DNA of 64,000 nucleotides from Rubritalea marina DSM 17716 (GTDB taxonomy: Bacteria > Verrucomicrobiota > Verrucomicrobiia > Verrucomicrobiales > Akkermansiaceae), in the NCBI RefSeq assembly GCF_000378105.1, contig NZ_KB899250.1, forward strand, positions 155,374 through 219,373, written 5' to 3'. Below are positions 53,239 to 60,595 of this stretch, one piece after another. Both the position numbers and the translations under genes were made by a program. Positions within the stretch are counted from its first letter, which is position 1. Each line of letters starts with the position of its first letter. The notes below the pieces were generated by a model. The model did no database searches. It was given only the letters and a program-made list of their open reading frames with translations, and was not told the DNA's origin.

Positions 53239-54873
53239 CTATTCTAAGACGACTTTCTCGTACACCACATCAGGGTTCGTGGTGAAAAGTGAGGCTGGGA
53301 GACCCGACTTGTTGTAGAGGTTGGCGCTCGTCGGGTTCTTCGACCACGCATAGCGCACTTCGACAGGATGCCGCACTTCTGGATGCGAGACCTTGATTGT
53401 GTCTTTGGAAATAATCTCCGCGGCAGCCCAGTGCCACCTACCATCCTCTCCGCAAATTTGAAAATGCCCAAGGGCTGCTTCTATCGGGCGTGTGTCCTGC
53501 ATGCCAACCTTCTCACCCACCATCAAGCCCTGACCCACAGAGGAAAAGCGAATCAACATCTCTGCGCCCTGGACCGAATGGCTCTCATAGAGCGGCCCAC
53601 TGGCTACGATGTCGTCCATACCGTAATCGTGCTTCAACGCCCACAATGCAAGTCGCTTGCCCACATCGATTTTGTTGTGCGGATGGATGTCATTGTTTTC
53701 ACCGATGTCGTTGAGCACCGCCATGCCAGTATTTTCAAGCTTCATGAAGCGTCGCTGTTGGTCTTGAATCGAAGCCCATGGATCAAATTCTAAGGGCTTC
53801 TGACTAGGCGCTCTAAAGTTTGCCAATTGTGCCAAATAGAATGGGAACTCACCCTGGCCCCAGTGGCTGCGCCACGAGCTCACCATGCGAGTGAGGTTGG
53901 CCCCATACTGCGCGATCTGATGTTTGGCATTGGATTCACCTTGGTACCAAATCACTCCTCTGATGGCGAAGGGCTTCACCGCGAAGACCATACCATTGAA
54001 TAAAGTCGCTGGGCTTTGCTTATCCGCCATAGGATAGACTGGCATTTGCGGCTTCCGCCCCTGTTTTGTTTCTTTCCATGCGGCCAATGCTTGCTCGTAG
54101 TTCTGCTTTTGTTCGACCGCATCCCAATCCTCGATCCCTTTCTTCATGCCTTCGAGTTTCGCTTCATAGTACTCCAACATCTCGGGGTCTTGCTCAAAGG
54201 CATCATGCGGCATCCAAGGCTCCACCCTTGTCCCACCCCACGCACATTTGATGATACCCACAGGCACTTGCAATTGCTCACGGAGCTCGCGCGCAAAAAA
54301 GTATGCTGTGGCTGAGAACCCTCCATTCGCCTCAGGCGTGGATGCCACCCAGCTCCCCTTGAGTGATTCTTGCGGTCCAAATGGCGCTGTCTTTTTCTGC
54401 ACCTCAAACTGCCGCAACTGTGAGTCACTGGCGCTGTTGAGCTCCTGGTGGATATACTGAGCCGTGAGCACATCCTCCGCCGCTGCTCGATCTGGGTTTG
54501 CTGCAGAGAGCCACTGCATCGTGTAATCCATGTTCGACTGACCTGAACAAAACCACACTTCACCAGAAAGCACGTCCTGAAGCACCACAGTATTCTTCCC
54601 CGTCACCGTGATCGAATGAGGACCTCCAGCCTCGGGCGTCTGCAACTGAACCATCCACTTCCCATCATCTCCAGCGACACCACTAGCCTCTTCTCCCCAG
54701 CTTGCCACCACGGTCACTCGCTCACCAGCATCCGCCATCCCCCAGACTGGCGCTGTGCTCTCACGCTGGATCACCATGTGATCACTAAATAAGGGCGAAA
54801 GCTGCACTTCTGCATGCGCAGGGATACCACAAGCTGCCAATATCAAGATAAGTATCGATCTTCGTTTCTTCAT
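53239..54873 (-). CDS. Sialate O-acetylesterase-like SGNH hydrolase
   Basis: Exported esterase of 544 residues from ATG 54873, with a signal peptide (KRRSILILILAACGIPAHA). An N-terminal beta domain (LSPLFSDHMVIQRES) leads to the SGNH catalytic parts: block I FCSGQSNMDY with the serine nucleophile, WYQGESNA, and a C-terminal DIHPHNKIDVGKRLA with the Asp-His pair. Substrates in this group are acetylated sugars such as sialic acids or plant and algal polysaccharides. The gene stands alone. Confidence 0.92.
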   Translation of the reverse strand: MKKRRSILILILAACGIPAHAEVQLSPLFSDHMVIQRESTAPVWGMADAGERVTVVASWGEEASGVAGDDGKWMVQLQTPEAGGPHSITVTGKNTVVLQDVLSGEVWFCSGQSNMDYTMQWLSAANPDRAAAEDVLTAQYIHQELNSASDSQLRQFEVQKKTAPFGPQESLKGSWVASTPEANGGFSATAYFFARELREQLQVPVGIIKCAWGGTRVEPWMPHDAFEQDPEMLEYYEAKLEGMKKGIEDWDAVEQKQNYEQALAAWKETKQGRKPQMPVYPMADKQSPATLFNGMVFAVKPFAIRGVIWYQGESNAKHQIAQYGANLTRMVSSWRSHWGQGEFPFYLAQLANFRAPSQKPLEFDPWASIQDQQRRFMKLENTGMAVLNDIGENNDIHPHNKIDVGKRLALWALKHDYGMDDIVASGPLYESHSVQGAEMLIRFSSVGQGLMVGEKVGMQDTRPIEAALGHFQICGEDGRWHWAAAEIISKDTIKVSHPEVRHPVEVRYAWSKNPTSANLYNKSGLPASLFTTNPDVVYEKVVLE

Positions 54874-54999
54874 AGATGCTTCGTAATGGTGAAATAATAC
54901 CTCCAACATCATAGCTCATACCAACTGCCATCTAGCAAGGACAAGTTGCGCCATCTCCCATTGCCAAACCCGTCAGTGACGCACAATCTACAATTTACT

Positions 55000-55018
55000 A
55001 TTGCAAACGATTCTCAAT
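55000..55018 (+). promoter_or_regulatory. Probable Fur box upstream of feoA
   Basis: ATTGCAAACGATTCTCAAT closely resembles the 19-base Fur operator as found in many bacteria. It ends 12 bases before the feoA ATG. Iron-dependent repression of the feo operon is the expected meaning. Confidence 0.75.
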
Positions 55019-55030
55019 TAAACTAAAACA

Positions 55031-55291
55031 ATGGCAATGAAGTTCTTCCGCTCCAAGCAACAAGCCTCGGCTTGCGACAAGATGACCCTGAGCCAAGCGC
55101 GCCCGGGTCGTCTGTTTCGCGTGAAGGCCTTGGAGGGCACCTGTTGCTCTCGCCTGCGCCAAATGGGTTTTTGTGAGGCCATGGAAGTACGCAAGCTCAG
55201 CGACGGGCAGAACATGCTTTGCACCTTGTGCGGCACCAAGCTCGCCTTAAATCGTAAACTGGCAGATCAAATTTTAGTGACTCCAGCATAA
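55031..55291 (+). CDS. feoA: Ferrous iron transport protein FeoA
   Basis: Small SH3-like cytoplasmic partner of FeoB, 86 residues. The family core MTLSQARPGRLFRVKALEG and RLRQMGFCEAMEV is clear. It has six cysteines (one near the start, a CC pair, GFCE and MLCTLCG), many more than E. coli FeoA, so a metal or redox role is possible. It is followed by feoB after 54 bases. Confidence 0.93.
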   Translation: MAMKFFRSKQQASACDKMTLSQARPGRLFRVKALEGTCCSRLRQMGFCEAMEVRKLSDGQNMLCTLCGTKLALNRKLADQILVTPA

Positions 55292-55345
55292 GCTCACCTT
55301 GAAGAGCTCCATTATTTTCACTACTTAATCATTCGTCACACTTCG

Positions 55346-57253
55346 ATGTCTACTGGATCGCCGCAACTTCTCGTTGCACTCGTTGGAAACCCGAATGCGG
55401 GCAAAACCACACTCTTCAATTCCCTCACCGGTCAAAACCAAAAGGTAGGCAACTATTCTGGGGTCACCGTCTCTCGCAAATCTGGTGAGTTCCGCACCCC
55501 ACATGGAGTCAAAGTAGAACTCATTGACCTCCCCGGTTGCTACTCACTGGAGCCACAATCCGCTGACGAAAAAGTCACCCATGATGTGCTCTGCGGTGAA
55601 CAAGACGAACAAGCAAAGCCAGACCTCACCATTTGCGTGGTCGATGCATCAGCACTCGAACGCCACCTCCACCTCGCCCTCGAGGTCATCGCACTCGGCC
55701 ACCCGGTCGTTCTCGCACTCAACATGGTAGACCTTGCCGAAGCGCAGGGCATCCACCTCGACCCAACCATCCTATCAGAGGAACTCGGCGTCCCAATCGT
55801 GCCCATCCAAGCCAACAAACATAAGGGCCTGATCGAACTCAAGCAGGCACTCGGCACCCCACTGCCCCGGCCAGCTAGCCCGAAATGGAACACCCGCGGA
55901 AATGCTGATGAACGCCAGCAACAACGTACTAAGTTCATCAAAGAAATCTGCAACGAAGCAGCACGCCGCGAAGACGATGGCACCCTCACCCTCACCGACC
56001 GCCTAGACAGCTTCCTGCTCGCCCCCGTTACCGGCTGGATCACCCTCATCGCCGTCATGTACGCCGTCTTCTGGACGATCTTCTCGCTCTCCTCCTACCC
56101 GATGGACTTCATTGAGGGCAGCTTCGCCTCGCTCGGTGACTGGGTAGCCAGCGCGATGCCCGAGGGCGACCTCAACGACCTTCTTGTAGAAGGCATTATC
56201 GGAGGACTCAGTGGTACCTTGGTATTCCTACCTCAGATTGTGATCCTCTTTTTCTTCATCGCCTTGATGGAAGCTAGCGGCTACATGGCGCGCGCCGCCA
56301 TCCTCATGGATCGCGTGATGAACTTGGTAGGCCTCTCTGGCAAGTCCTTCCTGCCGCTGCTTTCCTCGCACGCCTGCGCCATCCCTGGCGTGATGGCCAC
56401 GCGTACCATCGACTCGGCTAAAGAGCGCCTGATCACCATTCTAATCGCACCATGGATGTCCTGCTCCGCGCGCTTACCAGTCTACACCTTGCTCATCACC
56501 ATGCTCTTGCCCCTGGCCAGCAGCTTCACTCAGGCGATGGTGATGCTAGCCGTCTACTTCACCGGCATCATCACCGCACTCATTGCTGCTCGCATCCTCA
56601 AAGGGCGCATTGCTGAAGATGAGACCCCGAGCCATTTCATGCTCGAACTCCCCCCCTACCGACTCCCGCAGCCAGGCTACCTAGCGCGCCACATTGTCGA
56701 TCGCGCCTACGCATTCCTCAAGCGAGCGGGCTCCATCATCCTCGCGCTCTGCATCATCCTGTGGGCATTAGAAACTTACCCAAAACCCGCGGAGGACAGC
56801 CCAGCAGCAGAAAATGCATCACTCGCTCTCGAACAATCCTACATGGGCCAGATCGGCCATGTCATCGAGCCAGTCTTCAAGCCACTGGGCTACGACTGGC
56901 GCACCAGCACCGCAGTGGTCATGTCCTTCGCTGCGCGTGAGGTCTTCAAATCTTCTCTACAAGTCACATACAACGTGAGCGAAGAGCTCGACGAAGGCCA
57001 AGCGGACACCTTGCTCCACGAGAAGCTAGCCAAGGCCACCTGGCCCGACGGCTCAAAAATCTACACTCCCGCCACGCTCCTGAGCTTGTTGGTATTCTTC
57101 ATCTACGCACTGCAATGCCTCCCAACCTCCGCAGTCGTCGCACGTGAGACCAATTCATACAAATGGGCCATCGGCCAGTTGGTCGGCATGTCCGCATTCG
57201 CATACGTCGCCGCCCTGGTGGTGTTCCAAGTTGCGAGCATCTTCTTGAAATAA
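55346..57253 (+). CDS. feoB: Ferrous iron transporter FeoB
   Basis: GTP-gated Fe(II) importer of the inner membrane, 635 residues, rather short for FeoB. The N-terminal G domain has GNPNAGKTTLFNSLTG (G1), DLPGCYSL (G3) and NMVDLAE (G4). The membrane part contains two Gate-like halves with LPLLSSHACAIPGVMATRT and MSCSARLPVYTLL, and TSAVVARETNSYKWA near the end. It is the middle gene of feoA-feoB-Cys-rich protein, behind a Fur box. Confidence 0.96.
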   Translation: MSTGSPQLLVALVGNPNAGKTTLFNSLTGQNQKVGNYSGVTVSRKSGEFRTPHGVKVELIDLPGCYSLEPQSADEKVTHDVLCGEQDEQAKPDLTICVVDASALERHLHLALEVIALGHPVVLALNMVDLAEAQGIHLDPTILSEELGVPIVPIQANKHKGLIELKQALGTPLPRPASPKWNTRGNADERQQQRTKFIKEICNEAARREDDGTLTLTDRLDSFLLAPVTGWITLIAVMYAVFWTIFSLSSYPMDFIEGSFASLGDWVASAMPEGDLNDLLVEGIIGGLSGTLVFLPQIVILFFFIALMEASGYMARAAILMDRVMNLVGLSGKSFLPLLSSHACAIPGVMATRTIDSAKERLITILIAPWMSCSARLPVYTLLITMLLPLASSFTQAMVMLAVYFTGIITALIAARILKGRIAEDETPSHFMLELPPYRLPQPGYLARHIVDRAYAFLKRAGSIILALCIILWALETYPKPAEDSPAAENASLALEQSYMGQIGHVIEPVFKPLGYDWRTSTAVVMSFAAREVFKSSLQVTYNVSEELDEGQADTLLHEKLAKATWPDGSKIYTPATLLSLLVFFIYALQCLPTSAVVARETNSYKWAIGQLVGMSAFAYVAALVVFQVASIFLK

Positions 57254-57260
57254 ATCAAGC

Positions 57261-57437
57261 ATGCCCAGCACCCAAACCATCATCACCCTCTGCGTGATCG
57301 CCACCACCGCCATCTGGCTAACTTGGCGATTCTACACAGCACTAAAGCGCTCAGCCTGCTGCGGCACTTGCGGCTGCTCATTGATGTCTGAAAAAGACAA
57401 AACAAGGATGCTACAGCGCCGAACTCAAAAGAAGTAA
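57261..57437 (+). CDS. FeoB-associated Cys-rich membrane protein
   Basis: Protein of 58 residues, below usual ORF cut-offs. ATG at 57261 lies seven bases after the feoB stop. It has one N-terminal membrane helix (TIITLCVIATTAIWLTW), then KRSACCGTCGCSLMSEK, with four cysteines in seven residues, and a basic tail. This layout matches the FeoB-associated Cys-rich family, thought to help iron uptake in place of FeoC. Translation is probably coupled to feoB. Confidence 0.85.
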   Translation: MPSTQTIITLCVIATTAIWLTWRFYTALKRSACCGTCGCSLMSEKDKTRMLQRRTQKK

Positions 57438-57521
57438 GCACGGAGCCTACACGACTTGGCGCTAATCATTGGCAAGCCAGCGTTAGCCAGACGCCCCCCA
57501 TCATGCTGCAATACCAGCATC

Positions 57522-58214
57522 ATGAAGACATTAGAGTTCACCCCCCAGTGGTCCAGAATCTTGCACCGACTCCACGGGCTCGGCGCCGTTGACACACAAT
57601 TCAAGAACCCACTGGCATGCCTCACCGAATCAGGCGAATACCCGCGCTACATCGCCTCCGCTTCGGAGGACCACAGCCAGAGCGCCGATGGCTCCATCAA
57701 CTGGAATTTTGGCAACTGGAGCCAGGGCCTCGTACGCAATGCCGGCACCGTGAGTGAAGCAGAAATCGAGATCCTTTTTCGCTCCCACTCATCCTTCTGC
57801 TTCCACAGTATCCACATCAAGCACATCCTCCACAACGACTGCCTCAATTGCCTGCTCCAGCTCTTCGCAAAAAAAGGCCCTGAGTTCTCGATCGTCGACA
57901 CAGAACCTCTGAACCCGCTCAATCAGGCCAGCGCCCAATCACTCGAGCGAGTGGCTGAACTCATCGCCAACAAACGCCGCGGCTTTCAAATCGAAATGCT
58001 CACAGAAGGTGGGATGATCCGCAAACAACTCCACGCGGAAAATGTCACCATGATGCGGGATCAAGTACACATCCAGTGCCACAAACAAAAACATCTCAAG
58101 CTCGTGGCCCAACCGAACAGCCAAATCATCACCAAACATACTGGCACCGCCATCCACAGCACGATCTACGATGCCCGCAACATCCCTCAAATCCATTTTA
58201 AAATCCCCGCATAG
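57522..58214 (+). CDS. Hypothetical protein downstream of the feo operon
   Basis: I do not recognise this 230-residue protein. ATG 57522 is chosen (MKTLEFTPQWSRIL). There is no signal peptide or membrane helix. The centre is rich in His and Cys (SSFCFHSIHIKHILHNDCLNCLLQLF), which could bind metal or heme. A later part looks beta-stranded (RGFQIEMLTEGGMIRKQLHA, QVHIQCHKQKHLKLV). It starts 84 bases after the Cys-rich gene and could share the iron operon. A strong terminator follows. Confidence 0.75.
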   Translation: MKTLEFTPQWSRILHRLHGLGAVDTQFKNPLACLTESGEYPRYIASASEDHSQSADGSINWNFGNWSQGLVRNAGTVSEAEIEILFRSHSSFCFHSIHIKHILHNDCLNCLLQLFAKKGPEFSIVDTEPLNPLNQASAQSLERVAELIANKRRGFQIEMLTEGGMIRKQLHAENVTMMRDQVHIQCHKQKHLKLVAQPNSQIITKHTGTAIHSTIYDARNIPQIHFKIPA

Positions 58215-58297
58215 AGCATGCACTTCGCGCCTCTCTGAGGTATTGGAGCCCCACCTCCATCAAGCATTCTCCCCATAGCCAAGCAGTAGTAGATGAA

Positions 58298-58329
58298 AGC
58301 GACACAGGCATAGCCTGTGTCGCTTTTTT
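58298..58329 (+). terminator. Terminator of the feo transcription unit
   Basis: AGCGACACAGGC-at-(A)GCCTGTGTCGCT is followed by TTTTTT. Confidence 0.92.
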
Positions 58330-58354
58330 CTCCGCCCCTCGCCAGCACACCACC

Positions 58355-58401
58355 AAAAGTACAAAGCCTCTAACAAGTGTACTCAACACTCGCTAGAGGC
58401 T
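58355..58401 (-). terminator. Minus-strand terminator near the small ORF
   Basis: AGCCTCTA (58365-58372) pairs with TAGAGGCT (58394-58401), plus inner AGTGT/ACACT. On the minus strand it is followed by TTGTACTTTT. It would end transcription of the AsmA-like gene and the small ORF. Confidence 0.6.
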
Positions 58402-58429
58402 AGCTTCTACACCTACTCAGGTGCAGTTC

Positions 58430-58594
58430 TCACACAGAAATGGCTGCACGCAGGGACTCGCGAGCCGCAGCAATGAAGCATGCTTGGGCAACGATCTCGA
58501 GACTCTCTCTAGGTTCACTCCAGATTCCTGAGTGACTCAACTTGTCTCCTGCTTCGTGCATGAAGAAACAATGGCACAGCATGGCCAAACGCAC
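58430..58594 (-). CDS. Possible small protein of about 54 residues
   Basis: Open frame starting at GTG 58594 (or ATG 58582) downstream of the AsmA-like gene and upstream of a minus-strand terminator. It encodes a helical-looking chain with LAMLCHCFFMHEAGDKLSHS and ends ARESLRAAISV. Codon use resembles the real genes nearby. No ribosome site or family is evident, and an in-frame TGA lies further upstream. It could be a real small gene or a worn remnant. Confidence 0.35.
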   Translation of the reverse strand: MRLAMLCHCFFMHEAGDKLSHSGIWSEPRESLEIVAQACFIAAARESLRAAISV

Positions 58595-58628
58595 TAACGG
58601 CAGCTTGCCTTCGATTGACGCTCAATCG

Positions 58629-59981
58629 TCATTTCGTAAGTTGGCGGCGCAGGAAGTCGAAGGCCTTCTTTTTGGCGTAGTCTTTCACCTGATTTTCCAC
58701 GCTTGGCATCTTCGTCATCAATCGCACCTTCGGTTCTTCCAGTGAGCCAAGGCTCTGCAATTCGAGGTGCAACTTCCCATCTTTTACTAATTCCTTTTCC
58801 ACTGCTTGGCGCAGTAGGTTTTCGCCATCAAGGCTCGCTTCTGGAACCAAGCCTTCAATGTTCTTCAAAAATCGATCGGTTGAGCGCTTGCTCACCCACA
58901 GACCAGCACGCACATCGTGCGCGTTGTTGCCCATGTTTAGCCACGACGGCGCATCCAGAGACAATTCCCAGTCGTTGACCATCAATGAAACGTCTTCTTC
59001 GATCTCCGCGCGCCCTTGAGCGTACTGCCCTTTCAGGCTTCGGCTCTTGCCAAAACGGATCGCATCCGGCAACTCGCCCACCTTGAGCCCAAACGTCTCA
59101 AACACCGCCAAGGCACCCCAAGTGCGCTGCAGTGTCGGAATGTGAGTGCTCAAAAAGGACTCCTCATCCAGCTCAATATCAAAAGAAACCACTGGGTCGA
59201 TCGCCCCAGTCTTTGGATTGAAAAGTCGTGTCGTGGTGTCGCCAGACAACAAAAGATTCGCAATCGGGTCACTTTCCCCCGCATTGCCAACCACCTTCAG
59301 AGTCGAACGAATCCCCGCATTCGCCTGGTTCACTTTTTCCAAATTCTGAGGATCCACACGAATATCATCGATACTCACATTCACTTGCTCCCCCACGATC
59401 ATCAGACCAGACTTCTCGAGCACACACTCGAGCCTCAAGTCGACCACACGCAATGAATCTAACTGAGTCACAAGCCCAGCACTCGCTTCCTCCACCGGCA
59501 CAGCCTTGGGCGGCACATCACCTGTATCTGAAGGTGGCAACTTAGCCCCCGCTGCGACCACTGGCTCGAACAATGGAGCCAAGCTATTGCTCCCATCTTC
59601 ATGCATCACCACATGCAGCTTGGCTTGCTCGACTTCCAAGCTATGAATACGCAGCTTGCCCTCAAACAATTCACGCAAGGCCACCTCACAAAAGAAACGA
59701 TCACACCAAACCGCCGGCTTCGCAATCTCGGGGCGCTCCGACGCCGGAACCCCGTCCTTTGCAAATTGGTCCCTCTGAGTCATGGCGAATCCCTTGATCT
59801 CCAGTTTTGCCGGAAAATTCAGCAAACTCAGATCCACCGACTCGATCGACACCCGGCTATTGAGGTTTTCTTCAATCTTGGCCACTAAGAAATCCTCGCT
59901 CACCAAGTAGCTAACAGCGACTTTGAGACCGACCAACACAGCCACAATCAGGGCGAAACTAAGGCAAAGAAAACGCTTCAT
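58629..59981 (-). CDS. AsmA-like envelope protein (DUF748-type)
   Basis: Membrane-anchored periplasmic protein of 450 residues: one N-terminal helix (CLSFALIVAVLVGLKVAVSYLV), then LVAKIEENLNSRVSIESVDLSLLNFPAKLEIKGF in short pieces, the typical AsmA opening, and repeated beta-strand-rich stretches. AsmA-like proteins are linked to lipid transport between membranes. The C-terminus carries a basic helix. ATG 59981 is preferred over the TTG at 59984. Confidence 0.82.
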   Translation of the reverse strand: MKRFLCLSFALIVAVLVGLKVAVSYLVSEDFLVAKIEENLNSRVSIESVDLSLLNFPAKLEIKGFAMTQRDQFAKDGVPASERPEIAKPAVWCDRFFCEVALRELFEGKLRIHSLEVEQAKLHVVMHEDGSNSLAPLFEPVVAAGAKLPPSDTGDVPPKAVPVEEASAGLVTQLDSLRVVDLRLECVLEKSGLMIVGEQVNVSIDDIRVDPQNLEKVNQANAGIRSTLKVVGNAGESDPIANLLLSGDTTTRLFNPKTGAIDPVVSFDIELDEESFLSTHIPTLQRTWGALAVFETFGLKVGELPDAIRFGKSRSLKGQYAQGRAEIEEDVSLMVNDWELSLDAPSWLNMGNNAHDVRAGLWVSKRSTDRFLKNIEGLVPEASLDGENLLRQAVEKELVKDGKLHLELQSLGSLEEPKVRLMTKMPSVENQVKDYAKKKAFDFLRRQLTK

Positions 59982-60054
59982 CAAAACAGAGGGTAATTGC
60001 TAGATGCAGTGGGATCACCAGACCCACACCACATCAATCAATGATCGATACGTA

Positions 60055-60483
60055 TCAATCGTCGGAATACTTCTCGTGGCCTTCTTTTTTGACGGCCTTG
60101 ATTTTCTTCATCACCTCTTTGATCTTCGCTGGATCTTCTTCGAGGTAGGCAATCTCGAGCTCACACAGCGCCGCATACGAAAGCGCCATCAAACGGCTAG
60201 AGTCCGCCTTAGAAATATCCTTCTTCGGACCCTCTTTCCAGTAATCAATCATCTCCGGAACTTCATTCATGCTGGAGTAAATTGCCGCACGGGCCGCACG
60301 CACTGCTTCGGCGCCCGCCTTGAAATCATCTTTCGGAATCTTGCGCAGTGACTTTAGATTGTCACTCACCGTTTCCATATCCTTGCCCATTTGTGTGTGC
60401 TGTGCCTCGGCGCTCACGGAGAGCAACGCCACGCAAGCTCCCATCACAGAAGCTTTCACCAAGTTACTGAATACAATTTTCAT
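60055..60483 (-). CDS. Cytochrome b562-family periplasmic protein
   Basis: Exported four-helix protein of 142 residues: signal peptide about 1-27 (ending SVSAEA), mature part about 115. GKDMETVSDNLKSL aligns with the start of mature E. coli cytochrome b562 (DNMETLNDNLK), placing Met36 at the heme-ligand Met7. The end VKKEGHEKYS aligns with the helix that bears ligand His102 (here His136). Both axial heme ligands are kept. It probably carries electrons or binds heme in the periplasm. The alignment is by eye. Confidence 0.75.
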   Translation of the reverse strand: MKIVFSNLVKASVMGACVALLSVSAEAQHTQMGKDMETVSDNLKSLRKIPKDDFKAGAEAVRAARAAIYSSMNEVPEMIDYWKEGPKKDISKADSSRLMALSYAALCELEIAYLEEDPAKIKEVMKKIKAVKKEGHEKYSDD

Positions 60484-60595
60484 CCTCTCTAATCTCGATA
60501 ATTCCTCGATGCCGTCAAGAGGATCTCTCAAAAATCAGCCACATTCTGACTTCTCAGTTGAATCCCACCAAATCCATGCTCAGTATCCGGATCAG

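Noticed and set aside
60320..60595. N-terminal extension of MutS
   Set aside because: It overlaps the cytochrome b562-like gene and its signal peptide on the other strand; MutS likeness begins at 60596.
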